DNA from: Cristatella mucedo
Lineage: Eukaryota > Bryozoa > Phylactolaemata > Cristatellidae
Length of the DNA stretch: 64,000 bases
Assembly: GCA_009760855.2 (NCBI GenBank)
Contig: WPIO01000082.1
Span: forward strand, 1 to 64,000
Direction: 5' to 3'
How positions within the stretch are numbered: position 1 is the first letter of the stretch; every line of letters starts with the position of its first letter. This document shows, in pieces, positions 32,760 to 46,250 of the stretch. The notes below the pieces were generated by a model that saw only the letters and a list, made by a program, of their open reading frames with translations, did no database searches and was not told the origin of the DNA. The translations under genes were made by a program, and so were the position numbers.

Positions 32760-33905
32760 CTATATATTAAATAAAAGTTTTTTTATATTTGCAACATAAG
32801 ATTTTGGTGCTTTTCTAGATCTGGCTAAAAAATCTACGGCAGCACTGATTGAATGTACCACTCCTTTATTTCCAGCAGCAAGCTCTTTCAACGATAAATC
32901 AATCTTATTAAATACGTTTTTTATCACTCTTAACAAACAATGGAACAATTTCTAATCCTTCTTCAGATTTACCTTTTAATCCTTTATATAATCAAGAATG
33001 TTTTGTTGTTTTACACTCCTATTTTTTGATTCTCTAAGGTTTCATAGACACTGTTAACTCTCTCTTCAATATATTTTCTGTAATTCCTTTCATATATTCT
33101 TTCATTACAATACGCATTCCTTCTACACCTTTTTCTTCACTAAATTCAATTAATTGTTGCCTACTAACTCACGGGTGTTCAAATATTGTAGGTAAACTAG
33201 CTTCTATAGCCGTTTAAATGAATGTGAACTAGCTTCTGCTCCACTTGTTGTAGGTAAACTAGTTTCTGTAAGACTTACAGCAGGTAAACTAGTTGTACCT
33301 TTTTTATTTACTTTTTACTCTTTGGAGTACTAGTATCAATTGATGGGAAACTAGTTTCATCTTCAAATTCTTTTATATTTGCTTTTTTCCTCTTTGGAGT
33401 ACCATTAGATGGATTCATTTGAAGACTTTCTGCTACTGATTTTTGAACACCATCAAGAATTTCTCTTATTTCTGGATTAGCTGCATGAGTCTTTGCTTGA
33501 TTTACTCTGTTAATTGCTCTTTTAGGTTTTCCAGATGCAACATCATTAATTGCTTTTTAAAAAAATTAGAAATATCTTGAGGTGCTTTAGCTTCTACTGC
33601 CTTTTCCATTAGTTCATTACTTTCCATTGAATTGCAAGTTTTGGTCTTATTACTTTGAGTTTTTCAAAATCAACCTTTCCTAAATCATTTTTTGATTCTT
33701 CTAACGCACGTTCATTTATTTTATGTTCTACTTGATCTATTGCAGCCATTTCAGCTTCAATTCTTGCCATGTCTTTATTGTTGCTAAGTATACTTGCCTT
33801 ACGTAATTTTTCTAAGTTATCAAGTAAGTTTTCTAAATCAAGTGCTTCTCGAACACTTCCTCCATACGGTCTATTTCTCCTTTGATATAACTTTCCGTTT
33901 ATCAT
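32760..33905 (-). pseudogene. Polinton structural-type protein of unknown function, coiled coil and low-complexity middle
   Basis: From ATG 33905: basic N-terminus (GKLYQRRNRPYGGSVREAL), a Leu/Glu coiled coil to about 33610, then in shifted frames a Lys/Pro region and a short repeat region (about 33180-33300) where GGTAAACTAGT-type words recur, ending at 32760 with RSRKAPKSYVANIKK. No family recognised. Location directly after the packaging ATPase and before the pentons suggests a virion component. Confidence 0.4.
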
Positions 33906-33982
33906 TCCTTTCCTATTAAGTATTAAAAATAGGTATTAGTTGCTTTCCTTCTTCATCAACAGACCAAAATCTTCCCTCATCC

Positions 33983-34585
33983 TCAGTTTTGGTTGTCTGT
34001 AACACAATATCCAAATCTTTTCCTAGTACTAGAATCAACCCAATCTTTGAATTGCTTTCTATCTATATCACCAACATATGAATCACGAATATATTCAATA
34101 TCATTATTGTTTTGTTTGAATATTACAATCAAATTTATATTATTCCTAATTTCTCGCTTAGTTATTCTTGTAAATCCTTGAGTAAGATAGAATACATTCA
34201 TTCTTTTATGCCTTCCTCTAGTAAAATAATCTAATATCTTTGTTTGATCTTCTGACATAAGATCATCTAATACAATAACATTTCTACAATTCTTATACAA
34301 GTCAACATCTGGCATTTCATCTATTCCATTAATCCAAACGAAAGAAGGATTATCTTTTGTCATTTTTATAAATCCACGATATAATGGTTGGTCTAAACTT
34401 GTTGCGATAATAGTACAAGCACCATACTTTAACCTTCCTAAAAATACCCAATTTAATATTAACTGAGATTTACCACTTCCACTTAGTCCTAAAACTAACG
34501 CTCTAATTGGTACTTTAGGTAAGGGATCTTGGTTTCCAGTAACAATATCCTGCCCGAAATTAAAAGCTTTAACTTTTAAAGACAT
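33983..34585 (-). CDS. Polinton packaging ATPase (FtsK/HerA, A32-like)
   Basis: Intact 200-aa frame. The Walker A motif is GLSGSGKS (residues 33-40) and Walker B is NVIVLDDL (102-109). A sensor-like Gln occurs in FYLTQGFTRITK, and FKQNNNDIEYIRDSYVGD closes the core. This is the size and order of the genome-packaging ATPases of Polintons and related dsDNA viruses, which pump DNA into preformed capsids. The frame is undamaged, but another frame remains coherent from about 33990 to 33920, so the last residues may be altered. The start ATG 34585 is followed by a typical short N-terminal strand. Confidence 0.9.
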   Translation of the reverse strand: MSLKVKAFNFGQDIVTGNQDPLPKVPIRALVLGLSGSGKSQLILNWVFLGRLKYGACTIIATSLDQPLYRGFIKMTKDNPSFVWINGIDEMPDVDLYKNCRNVIVLDDLMSEDQTKILDYFTRGRHKRMNVFYLTQGFTRITKREIRNNINLIVIFKQNNNDIEYIRDSYVGDIDRKQFKDWVDSSTRKRFGYCVTDNQN

Positions 34586-34614
34586 TCTATATTAAATTTT
34601 TTATATTTATAGAT

Positions 34615-34929
34615 ATGGAAATGTATTGTATGAATTGTAAGAGACCAACTGATACAATCCATTAAAAGTATGTTGAAGTAGATAGCACAAAAGGATTAAG
34701 AGGAATGGAAAAAGGAATTTGTACAATCTGCAATAAAAAGAAATCAAAATTTGTTAGACTAAGAAGTACTCCAGTTGCTGTTGGTGAAGGATCTTTATCT
34801 CAAGGAAGAAGGATTGGAAGAAGTGTTGGTGAAGCATCTTTACCTCAAGGAAGAAGGATTGGAAGAGGAGCAAATGAACAACAAATAATTAGTGAGATTA
34901 AGAATGAAATAGACCAACTAAAAAAGTAA
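34615..34929 (+). pseudogene. Polinton zinc-ribbon basic protein
   Basis: A short basic protein with an N-terminal zinc ribbon: YCMNCKRPTDT at the start and GICTICNKKKSKFV about 25 residues later, the pattern of the small CxxC...CxxC ribbon proteins (DUF5679-like) of large DNA viruses and Polintons. An in-frame TAA at 34663-34665 splits the two halves. The C-terminal part has a 17-residue tandem repeat (EGSLSQGRRIGR / EASLPQGRRIGR), rich in Arg and likely DNA-binding. It is divergent from the ATPase: starts at 34585 and 34615 leave 29 bp between them. Confidence 0.65.
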
Positions 34930-35109
34930 AATATTTTTTCACATTCATCGCCAATTTCCAAAAGAGTAGTAATTTTTGGATTATTTAAGGACAAAATAAA
35001 TTTATAAAAATTATAATTATGAGAATTGCGAGTATTGAACCCATACAATTTTTATAAATTATTAAAGTTTTATCACAACAAAGAATTCTAATAACTTTCC
35101 ATCTATTTT

Positions 35110-35575
35110 CTATATAAAAATAAGAAAACTAAACGCAAACATTTACTAATTAATTCTATTGCTATATCACTATACTTTTCATAAGCCCGTCTAGCATCAC
35201 AAGCATAAAAAACAACGTAAATAAAATTATTTTTTACTTTTACGATAGTACTTTTTGATAAGTCAGCATTAAAAATTTCACAAGTTATTTCAGTAAATTC
35301 CTTATGAGTTGTGCATACTATTTTCTTAATTCCATATACATTTTTTGTTTAAATTTACAAATTGTCTCATAAGAATCAGCAATCTCCAAAAGAATGTCAA
35401 TAATTGTTGAGTCTAATTCTTTTAAAACTTGATAAGATTTATAACTAATAAATTCATTACGATTAGAACCTTTTACTTAACGTTGACAAACAGAAGACAC
35501 ACACGGCCACATATCATCATATTTAATAATCTTTTCAATTTTCTTTATCAAAATCCATTTTCTATATAAAATTAA
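35110..35575 (-). pseudogene. Decayed Polinton ORF of unknown function
   Basis: Minus-strand frames read coherently through stops and slips (RNEFISYKSYQVLKELDST, then ADLSKSTIVKVKNN, DARRAYEKYSDIAIELI). No family recognised. Confidence 0.3.
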
Positions 35576-35589
35576 AAATTTATTTAATG

Positions 35590-35868
35590 CAACTAATTAA
35601 TTTGCATACCCTGTTTTGTTTTTGGTGTTTTTGGTTTTTTGCTGCTTCTTCAAGCATTTCATTTATTTTACCTCTACACTCCATTAGTTTATCAGAAGCT
35701 TCACACATTTCTATAAAAACACTAACAAATGAACTATCTTAATCTGGAATAAGTTTATCAAGTAAGTGGTCTAACTATGCGTTGATCATTACCTTTCAGT
35801 TTTTGAAGGCAGATTTTTACTGCCATTTCTTTAGATTGTTCACAGCTTAGAATTCTTGAGACGTCCAT
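35590..35868 (-). pseudogene. Decayed small Polinton ORF of unknown function
   Basis: ATG at 35868 opens DVSRILSCEQSKEMAVKIC, then frame slips and stops. Helical, charged; no family recognised. Confidence 0.3.
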
Positions 35869-35890
35869 TTCTATATAAGTATAAATATTT

Positions 35891-38800
35891 TTATAATTCA
35901 GTTTCTTCATTTACATAATCACTTCAAAATGGTGGTATATCATCATTACCATATAAAGAGAAGTCATCTTCAGCTGATTCAGACTCAGATTCAGGATCAG
36001 ATTCTGGTTCAGACTCGGATTCATATTCTGGTTCAGTATCATGTTCAGACTCAGATTGTGTATCTGATACTGTCTCCTCTTCTTCAACTTTTGAAAACTC
36101 TAGATTTTATTTTTCGATTTCATATAATAATGGATTTTTTATTAAGTCATATTTATTTTCTCAAGACTCTTGAACAGTTCTTCAATGGTTTTGGTTTAGT
36201 ATCTTCATTCTTCCTTTTTGGCATCTAAATCAATATTACAAATTTCACAATGACCTGGATTAGTTCCTCCACTTAAAGCTTTATCAATCTTATAATGACC
36301 GTAAGCGTAACTAAAACATCCACAATCTAACCAATACAGTTTTGATTCAAATGGTGATAGTGCAACTTTATTTTGCCTTAGTATACATTATATGTTTTTC
36401 ACTTCTAATCAATGATTGCTCACAATATTTATCTACTTTTTTATCTAGACATGATATGAAATCAGAATGTTTCAAGCTCCTGTCAACAGCACTTGTATTT
36501 ACTCCTTATGCCTTCTTAGATTGACCTATTTGTTTTCCTTGTTTATCATATTTCTCATTTATTTCACATACAACCCTAGTTTTTTCTATTTGTTTTTCCT
36601 CTTTATCAAGAATATCTTCATACTTACAGATAGTATAAGAATAAAGTTCTGGTCTTAAGAAAACACATTATTTAGTGTTGCTGTTTTAATTTTATCTGAT
36701 ATCTCATCTTTAAACTTTCCAGCGATCTTATTATTACTCTTTAGAATCCTTTTTGCTCTTTCATCTTTCCAAAATGGATCATCATCAGGAAAAGTATTTA
36801 TATCTAGTGTTTCTGGATATTCAGTAAAGTCTTTATAAATATCTTCTGTAAAATTCTCCATAACAAGTTAATCAGTATCAGTATATAATAAGTTTATTTT
36901 GAATCATATCTTTTTTCATTATTAGATAATAGATCTTTTGCATCGGCATCTTTGACGTATCAAGAATACAAAATCTAACATAAATAAGTTTATTAGGTGT
37001 TACTGATTCCTTATTACTTTCTATACAAACAATGTTTTTATTAGGTGTTACTGATTCCTTATTACTTTCTATACAAACAATGTTATTAGATAATCTATTC
37101 CTATCAACAAATCTAGGACTTCTATAAATCTTATTCATTCTAACCAAGTCTCCACTTAATTCACGATTTACAAAATCAATACTTTTTTCTTCCCCTAACA
37201 TTCTCCATTGTTTTTCCAAAGAAAGCATTATTTAGTAGTTTAAAGAATTTTTCGAAATCATTTGCTGCTTTATTTCTAAGAGCTATATTATTATCAATAT
37301 ATTCTTTTAACCAATTAAATTGATCAAACTCTAATACTCTATGTATTTTTGTTAATTCATAACCTAACTCAATACAATTCTTAAGATTAAGATAGCGTAT
37401 AACATATTTTTCTTTTGGTTCTAAATCTAATACAAGTTTTTCTGCAGAATCACTACCCTTACTAAACCTGTTTTGGTATTTGGAATATTTGCTCTTAGTT
37501 ATACGTTTGTTTTCTGAAAGTAAAGGATAATCAGAGAAATAATCATGTTTTTCCCTTGGACAATGTATATCAACTTCAAGAACATAACCTTTATTTGAAT
37601 ATGCTTTACACTTTTTAATTAACACATTTTTATTTTCATTCCATAATTTTACTTTTTGTTTTGATAAGAAATTAAATCCACCAGTAGGCAAATTTGGTTT
37701 CATTGCCCACTCATAAAGATTAGTTGCATCAAAGTATAATAGATATGAAGTTAATTTCTTAGGATTGAAATCAACACACCTAGGATTATTTGCTTTAGCT
37801 TTACGTTTTGAAACTTGTGTCATTCCTCCTCTTATTCCTTTTTCAGAGAATAAATACATATCTGGATCAATTAGTAATTCAAGAACAACACCAGTCTGTT
37901 TTAAACCTGCAGTTCAAGTTAATTGTGGAGTTGTTAAAAACTTTGCAGGATCTATTTCATAATTATTATATATTAGATCACGAAACCTTTCAAAAACATC
38001 CACTAAACCTAAAACATCAATCTTTAAATATAAATCATGATATTCCTGTAAGTTTTTCTTTTCAAATGCTCTCCATACTTTATTTGCATGTTCATAATCT
38101 TCTTTGAAATATATGTCCACTAAGACTAGAGTAAAACTTATCAATGAGTGGTAAACTTGTTTCTTCAAATCTAGCAAAATAATCCATGTACTCATAAGGA
38201 TAAACCCCTTTTCTTGTTAGGAATGCTATTTTTTTATAATCATATTGTTTGAATTCAAACTCATTAAAATGTTGCCTTATTGCAGCAAATTTATCATCAG
38301 CCTTTGATCAATTTTTCATTAGATTAGGTAATGAATCTTTGAATTGTTGACATGAATCTCTAAAACAAATATCTCCAAAATCAATAGTTAAAGATCTTTC
38401 TTTATTATTAGCAATTACTTGTTTTTATTGTTTTTTTTATCCCCATCGCATTTAAGTGCACTAAAAATTAAATGTGAATCATATCCTCCAAGATTATGAA
38501 TGCATCCTGGAAGTTTTAAAGATTTTACAGAGATTTTTAATTTTGAGTTGCATGATCAATGTGTTGCTCCTCTGTATTTACCAGTTAAATGATGAATTCT
38601 TTCATAGATGATTTATCATATATTTTATATTGTTTAAGTACTTTTCTAAGTTCATCTTTCTTATTTTTGAAATCTTCCTTTAAAGAAATAATGAATTTAT
38701 CAACGCAATCAACTCCGAAAGTTTAGGTATATCTTGATACTATTTTACCTTCAGGATTTACAATTACATATGCACCTGAGCATGGTTTGTGTTGGTTAAA

Positions 38801-40200
38801 GGAACCCTTTATTGATTCTTCTGGATTATCAATTGTTCTTAGTAAACATTCAAGGTCTGCATATGCAATAAATGGTGCTTTAATCATTTTATTATAATCT
38901 CTAAACCCAACTAGGTCACAGGTTCCATCCGTATTACTATTTGCATGTGGCATTTTTATTTTAGATGTTCCACAGTGTTCTGAATCACAGTCAATAATAT
39001 GTTCATCTAATTTTTCTTGTTCATAAAATCTTGAAAGACATCTCTTACTAAATAATCTTGTTCTGCCACTATCTTTCTAAGTTCTACATAGAGAATTAAT
39101 TTTTTTATTAACACATAATGAGATTTTCCTTGATTAGTATTTATAAAAAGATCTATATGTTTTTCATTCTCTTCGGAATTAATAATTAATAGTGATATAG
39201 AACAAGTATATTCATAAACATTTATTGAAACATTAAATAGTCTAGCAAATTTTGGAATATCTTTGATTTAATAGGAACACTATAAATAACAATAAAGTGA
39301 TTTCTTGAATCTTCCTCGTCACTTGAAGAGAATAACCCTTTTACTAAATATAGGATATCCGAATACTTTTCATTCAATATTTGCCTTAAATCATGTATTG
39401 ATTCTGGATGATTATCTCTGGGGTTTATTGCAAATAATAAACACCACAATGCACACAAATTATCATAAGTATTCTCTATATTCATAATGCATCTCTTATT
39501 TTTTAATTTATCTGGAAGAGCAACGTATGAACCTCCAATTTGAGGAGTAAATCGAGTGAATTTTGCATGAGCACTAACAATGCCAACAACTATACATGAA
39601 GATCCTCCCTCATTCCAAACATCAACTGTTCTATTTATTACAGCAAAATGTTTTCCAATTGTTGATTTGAAGTGAGAAATCCTATTTAGTATTGTTGATG
39701 GAGAACCAGCTACTAGAGCATAAATAATTTCTTTCTTTGCATTAGCTAATTTAAGATGTATGATAAGGCTCGTTTTTACATTATTAACACTCGATGAAAC
39801 ATTATTCATAAAATCAATTAAACCGGGAGTACAATTTTCTTTGAATGTATTAAGATCTGCATTTTCTACTTTAAAACCTTCATATTCATGGTCAATCTCA
39901 TTAGCATTTGCCGTTTTTCTTCCTAGAAACCTTCCACTTGCTTCAATCTTACGAAGACGTTTTGATTCTTTAAAGAAACTATTTTTTTGAGGTTATCTTT
40001 TTATGTGCTGATAGATTTTCAACTAATTCTTTTATATCAAATGCAAAAACTGGATAATGAACCATACGAGAAGATTTACCATACTTCTTTTTAAAAGAAG
40101 GTTTAACACCAAACTTTAGTTCATTAGAAGATACTAGCCTTTTCGCATGCTCATTAAATGATTCACCCTCACACCATGAACATTTATTTTTCTCAGACAT
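35891..40200 (-). pseudogene. Polinton protein-primed family-B DNA polymerase
   Basis: Replicates the element from its termini. From ATG 40200: a Cys-containing start (KNKCSWCEGESF); the conserved N-terminal block GGSYVALPDKLKNKR and NLCALWCLLFAINPRDNHPE (39222-39809); the exonuclease I box FIAYADLEC (38723-38953); the HNH-like HLTGKYRGA and IHNLGGYDSHLI block (38480-38600); motif A, YFDATNLYEWAM, and motif B, KLLNNAFFGKTMEN (37176-37859); and motif C, YTDTD, at about 36870. A TAA falls directly after the second motif C Asp. Many other stops, for example near 38560 and 38410. The C-terminal part ends in an acidic Ser/Glu/Asp-rich tail (35930-36080). A 48-bp in-frame tandem duplication lies at 36985-37083. 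It could instead be two genes, with the acidic tail separate. Confidence 0.88.
36985..37083 (-). repeat. 48-bp in-frame tandem duplication in the polymerase
   Basis: The plus strand has two consecutive near-identical units containing TTAGGTGTTACTGATTCC. In the protein the segment IVCIESNKESVTPNK appears twice between motifs B and C. Confidence 0.85.
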
Positions 40201-40281
40201 ATATATTAAGGAAATACATTGTATTCAATTACATAATTTTTACTATAATATATAGTAATCTCAGTACAGTTTTCAGAGATT

Positions 40282-40456
40282 TTTTCCTATTGTATAGTAA
40301 ATCTAGAATCTGCAACTGTTGAGTAGTATGTGGTTTTTCCCTATCACAGCCTTACCCTCAAATAGGACATTTTGTAATGAGATCAAGCAGTAGCAAGATC
40401 GAATGAAAAAATATCCTCTTTGAGGGTGAGGCTGCGATAAGGAAGAACCACATACT
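40282..40456. repeat. Right TIR of the Polinton, itself a 132-bp palindrome
   Basis: Inverted counterpart of 24328-24503. The outer 132 bp (40325-40456) are again self-complementary, with arms AGTATGTGG...CCACATACT and a centre near 40391. Confidence 0.9.
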
Positions 40457-40829
40457 ACAGGCCGCCGGTAGAGCGGCGGTTGCGCTGAGCGCTTGTTCAA
40501 TGCGCTGCCATACACCTGGGTATCCCTGAGGCTGAATTTATTTCTCTCGCGGCGGCTGGTACGCGGCCGAGCAGCTGAAATTTACGAGCTGCAGAAACTT
40601 TGCCTGTGCTGCAAGGCTCGTGACAGAACGCTTTCTCGGCGCAGCGTCGAGCCAGTAATCTCTCGTTCGGCTCCGCAGCTTCCAGCTCGCTGCCCGATAC
40701 CGCAGAATGGCTGTGCGGGATTTTGCGGTGGCTGCGCCGAAGCAGGCCTCGCGCGCACGGGCCGTCGAGGCGCTCCGCCTCCCTGCTGCGTGCGCGGAGC
40801 CTGACAGGAGGGGAGGAGGATGAGAAAAG
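40457..40829. other. GC-rich sequence right of the Polinton, no gene recognised
   Basis: Overlapping GC-rich open frames on both strands (40493-40926) have no family signature and look composition-driven. Confidence 0.4.
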
Positions 40830-42330
<1,501 letters not shown>

Positions 42331-44393
42331 TCGGAACAAAAGGCACAAAGTAGTTAGCCTAGTCCAGTAACGTTCGATGGCATCTGGCAAGCTTGTCATT
42401 AGCCACATAACATTCTACATATGACGCCTCCATCTTTTATTGATGTTGCTTCCGACCATCGTTGTACTATGCATGCCATTACGCTAGGCATTTAAGACTC
42501 GATCTAGATACAAGGACTGCTCTCAGCGCATGGATGTTGACTAGATAGGCCCGCCCTCGGTACGGCTCGTGGAATCAATGAGGGGCGTCGCATCCGGATG
42601 TTATCACATTATTCTCATCGCAAACCTTCCTGGGATTTTTGTATTAGCCTTCAAGTGCTCTTCCAGGGCTCTTACAGTGGATTAATCAAACAATTCCGGC
42701 ACAGCAGCACATCTCCAAAACCTCAAGAAGCCGTAGCAGCCTGCGATCGTTCTTGATGCCATACAGAGTCAGCGAGGTGTCATGATACTAGTAGTTGCCA
42801 TCAACTTCAATTGTTCTGGATGAGCAGAGCCTCCTCGGCAGACTAGAATGGAAAAAGAACAAATGCTGGCAGAAATTGTACATTCTTCGTCGGGGTACGC
42901 TAGAAACGTAGTTAGACATGTTCGCACGTCATAATGCGCCAGAAATTGAGGCACGTTTTTGTAAATGCTGGGTTGATTTTGCACACTTCGTAAAATAACC
43001 AACGACGCATGAAAAGCATGAACTTGCAACATAACCAACGACGTATGAAATGCATGGAAAGCTGACTGATTCACGCCTCTGACAGTGATAAGCGACCTTA
43101 ATGATTGCAGCATCTGACAACATTACGACGCTAAGCCCGTTCGAGGCGCAACAGTACGCCCACATGATGATCAGATGAAAAGGGACTAATAGTATATGGG
43201 AAATAGCTCTCAAATGTATAGCACCCTAAGAGAACTACTTTCCCATCGAGGCGCTTGAAACATGCTGACACAAGCGCTAGCCAAGGAGTTTGTGGTACGA
43301 ACTGTAATGCTCATATACAAGCCTAAAAAGTAGATAGCTAGATGTTCGCGACGGCTCATGAGTGTAACCCTGGGGTTAGTTTCGTGATCTTGCAGTAGGC
43401 AGTGCCCCCTTTCAGCACAAAATGTTCACAGACCAGAGGTACGAGTGGTACTCTTGCTTCCAAGCAGAGCTCAAGCATTGGTAGGCCGTCTCAATGGACG
43501 GCGCCACCTTCGTATCACCAGCTGCCTCTCAATTCTTTCGGTTGGCTCAGAAATAATTAGTCAGCTGTCCTCGGAAAACTGATCGGACGTGACTCTGCAG
43601 CACTTATATTGAATAACAGTGGCTCCGGAGGTGGCTGTTCTTGTGGAGTCTCACGGAGACACGAGCGCGGAAGTGAGGGCTAAACGAGACTTAATCTTTA
43701 TTTCTCTCAACACGTACATATACGAGCTGGCTGACTCATCACTGATGGGGGACTGTGCAGCTGTGGCTGGCAACGTCCTTACATCAAGGGCCGGACGTAT
43801 TGCTGCGCCAAGTCAATTGCCCAACCATCTGCTGCAGACTGGGCATACATTAGTAGCCGGGTGCTGCTGCGATAACTACAATAGCAGAATCAGCAGGCGC
43901 ACACAACACTTATCGTGCTTGAGTTTGTCGACCATTTCACCGGCAAGAGTGAATGCGGATGTGGCAGTCGGTCAGGCGATTCCGGTGTGAAAGGCTCTTC
44001 ACGTGGGTTAAAAAGCACAAACTTGCATTCGGCGCACTCTCCAGCGCCCCAGGAGCACTAGCGGTGCTCGTCATTTAGTATCGAATCTTACCGTTCGGTA
44101 ACGCATCGTCAATCTGCACACGTTGCCATATTTAAAAAGGGCACATTTTGCCTAATCAGTTCGACCAGCGTCGTCCGATAGTCGACGAAACTCTCTGACG
44201 TTCTAGGCCATATTCCTTTGATGGTCTGGCTAGTTGGAGAAATGACCATGCACAAGTGTATAAAGTATCTTTAGGCTCCGCTTTATTCTTTATAGACCAG
44301 TTTATTCAGTTGGAGTTTACGGGCCAAGATGCGATGACACATTTCTTTTCAGGTGCATTAATGGGCGCTATATCTTGAGCGCATGGTTTCCAA
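42331..44393. other. Unassigned sequence
   Basis: No gene recognised. A piece at about 43212-43262 (TATAGCACCCTAAGAGAACT ... GAGGCGCTTGAA) resembles the LINE-1A/SINE S2 3' tail. The 123-codon frame at 43619-43990 has no family signature. Confidence 0.4.
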
Positions 44394-44589
44394 GTGCCCC
44401 ATAAGCAGCATCGTCTCCCGTTAGCAGCCTCGTCCCCCGTATGCAGCACCGTCCTCCGTCAGCATCATCGTCCTCCGTCAGAAGCATCGTCCTCCCTCAG
44501 AGGCATCGTCCTCCGTCAGAAGCATCTTCCTTCGTCAGCAGCATCGGCCTTCGTCAGTAGCATCGTCCTTCGTCAGTAACACATTCCCC
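44394..44589. repeat. 19-bp minisatellite, about 10 units
   Basis: Consecutive 19-bp units around the consensus CAGAAGCATCGTCCTCCGT, each diverging at a few positions. Confidence 0.88.
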
Positions 44590-45599
44590 GTAAAGTTGGT
44601 GATAACAGCGAGAGCGAGCCGGCTGCTCTCGCGGACATCCTGGTCTCGAATGAAAAGTCATCTTTTCGGATCACGAGGATTGCCGAACTTGCTTAGTTTG
44701 TTTCGCAGTTGTCTGCAGCCGCCGAGATGAGCTGCCACCGCCGCCTGCCACCGCCATTCCTGCGACTTAGTCGCCAGTCTTGAGGTCGCGTTCGAGCTGA
44801 TCCTGTCAGAGAGCGACTGCAGTCAAGGTCATCCCGTATATGATGGCAAGATAATAGTTCTTACAATAATCTCAATCATACTTAATAATTCATTGCCAGC
44901 TGCAAAGCCTCGGCTTATTTCGGCTATTTCGCAATCGGCTCTTGGTTATAATCCAGCAGTCTGGATCATAGTTTGTAATTGAGATTGAGCCGTCAAGCTC
45001 ACAGTTTGAGCAGTCGCAGGTCGTTGCAGCATGCCTGTGGAGGTGCCAGCTGGTGAGGAAAACTGCACTCATTTCGGTTTGCACGCTTTTGTGCGGTGCG
45101 TTTTAGAATATTAACGAATCCGATGCTGACGTCAGGCAGCAGTGGATGCGCCTGGCCGCAACGAGCTCAGTGTGCCCAACGGAAACTGTCGTGTGTAACG
45201 TGAGCGAACGGAAGCCATGTCGTAGCTATGCGGCATGGTTCAAGCGATTAATTCTCTCGAGCGTGTCCTAAGCCACAACGAGCGTGTGTGGGATTAGCGG
45301 TTACTATTGCTCTTTTTTCAGTTCGCGAGAATAAAAGTAAAACTGGTTGATGCCAGCAGGCGGATCAAGAACCAAGCGAAGCTATGACAACCTTGTAAAT
45401 CTTACACAAATAAATGCATGCTTCACTACAAATTGAACTCTTAAGACCAATGCAAATCGTATCAGCTGCAGTACCAAAAGAGCCCAGCATGTTGTGAAAC
45501 GTCGACCATTAGCCGTTACTAAGGTCAAATTCAAACTCGAAGGGCCCGAGTCCGCCGGGCCGGATACACGCCGATGTGAATACAAGCCGTTCATCACCG
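44590..45599. other. Unassigned sequence upstream of LINE-2
   Basis: No gene recognised. May contain the 5' part of the LINE that becomes recognisable at about 45600. Confidence 0.35.
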
Positions 45600-45695
45600 T
45601 CGCCCAGTTGTTGGACAGCCTATTAAATTCCACCTACTAAATGTCCGCTCGCTAAAACCCAAGGGGTTTCTTATCCGAGATCAGGTCACCCAGGA

Positions 45696-46003
45696 TGTAG
45701 ATTGATTATTTTTTATTGATTGCCGTCGCGTACTGCACAAAACACCATCCGACGAGCAACACCTCCAGTTTATTCTACCACGCACCGAGCCGGCGGAAGC
45801 GTCACTGCCCTCCAGCAGACGTTCGTCTGCTTCTGTCGTCTGCTGTACAGGAACGCTGCACTCTGATTCGTTTGCCTTGTTGCTAACGCCTAGCTGCGCT
45901 CCGATTGGCTAGCCGGTGGTCGGGTGGGCCTCCCAGCCTAGTACTGGCAGATAACAACATTTAGGTGCTGTCGCAGACTGGGGTATACATAAACAAAACC
46001 ACA
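45696..46003 (-). repeat. 3' LTR of Gyp2
   Basis: 308 bp, TGTAGATTGATT...AAACCACA on the plus strand. Carries AATAAACTGG (element sense) near 45770 and a 14-bp ATT-rich duplication near its start that the other LTR lacks. Confidence 0.85.
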
Positions 46004-46250
46004 TGCCCGCCTGATCTGGAGATCAATCTACGGTGCATTCTCCACTTTTTGGCAGTAAGAAGGCCAAACAGTAAGCACGTAGTCCTCATAGCGTGCCGGC
46101 GGTCTCAGGCCAAATCTTGGCCGTAGCTGTCTGCCGGGCTCGTCGGCTCTGGCCGTATCACCAGGGCCAGCATCGGAGTGTTCGTCAAGGAGTTTGTTGG
46201 CGTTCGGTACTGGTCTGATGTCCGCTAGGTGGCGGCGGGCTCCATCAATT

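Larger units (their letters stand above)
24328..40456. mobile_element. Polinton/Maverick (adintovirus-like) provirus, 16.1 kb, decayed
   Basis: Bounded by ~175-bp terminal inverted repeats that begin AGTATGTGG. It encodes the hallmark set: protein-primed family-B DNA polymerase, retroviral-type integrase, packaging ATPase, double-jelly-roll major capsid protein and penton-like proteins. Such elements are integrated relatives of dsDNA viruses that replicate by protein priming and integrate by their own integrase. Base composition is far more AT-rich than the flanks. Most genes carry stops and frameshifts, so it is a fossil. I found no matching 6-bp target duplication (left flank CCGAAT, right flank ACAGGC) and no recognisable adenovirus-type maturation protease. 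Confidence 0.93.

Noticed and set aside
35929-36228. Gln/His/Ile-rich plus-strand frame inside the Polinton
   Set aside because: It is the antisense shadow of the acidic Ser/Glu/Asp-rich end of the polymerase gene.
43619-43990. 123-codon frame that might be a host exon
   Set aside because: No conserved motif, no splice context and low-complexity Ala/Ser composition.
44394-44589. Could the 19-bp repeats be a CRISPR array?
   Set aside because: Units are contiguous with no unique spacers and diverge freely; the context is eukaryotic.
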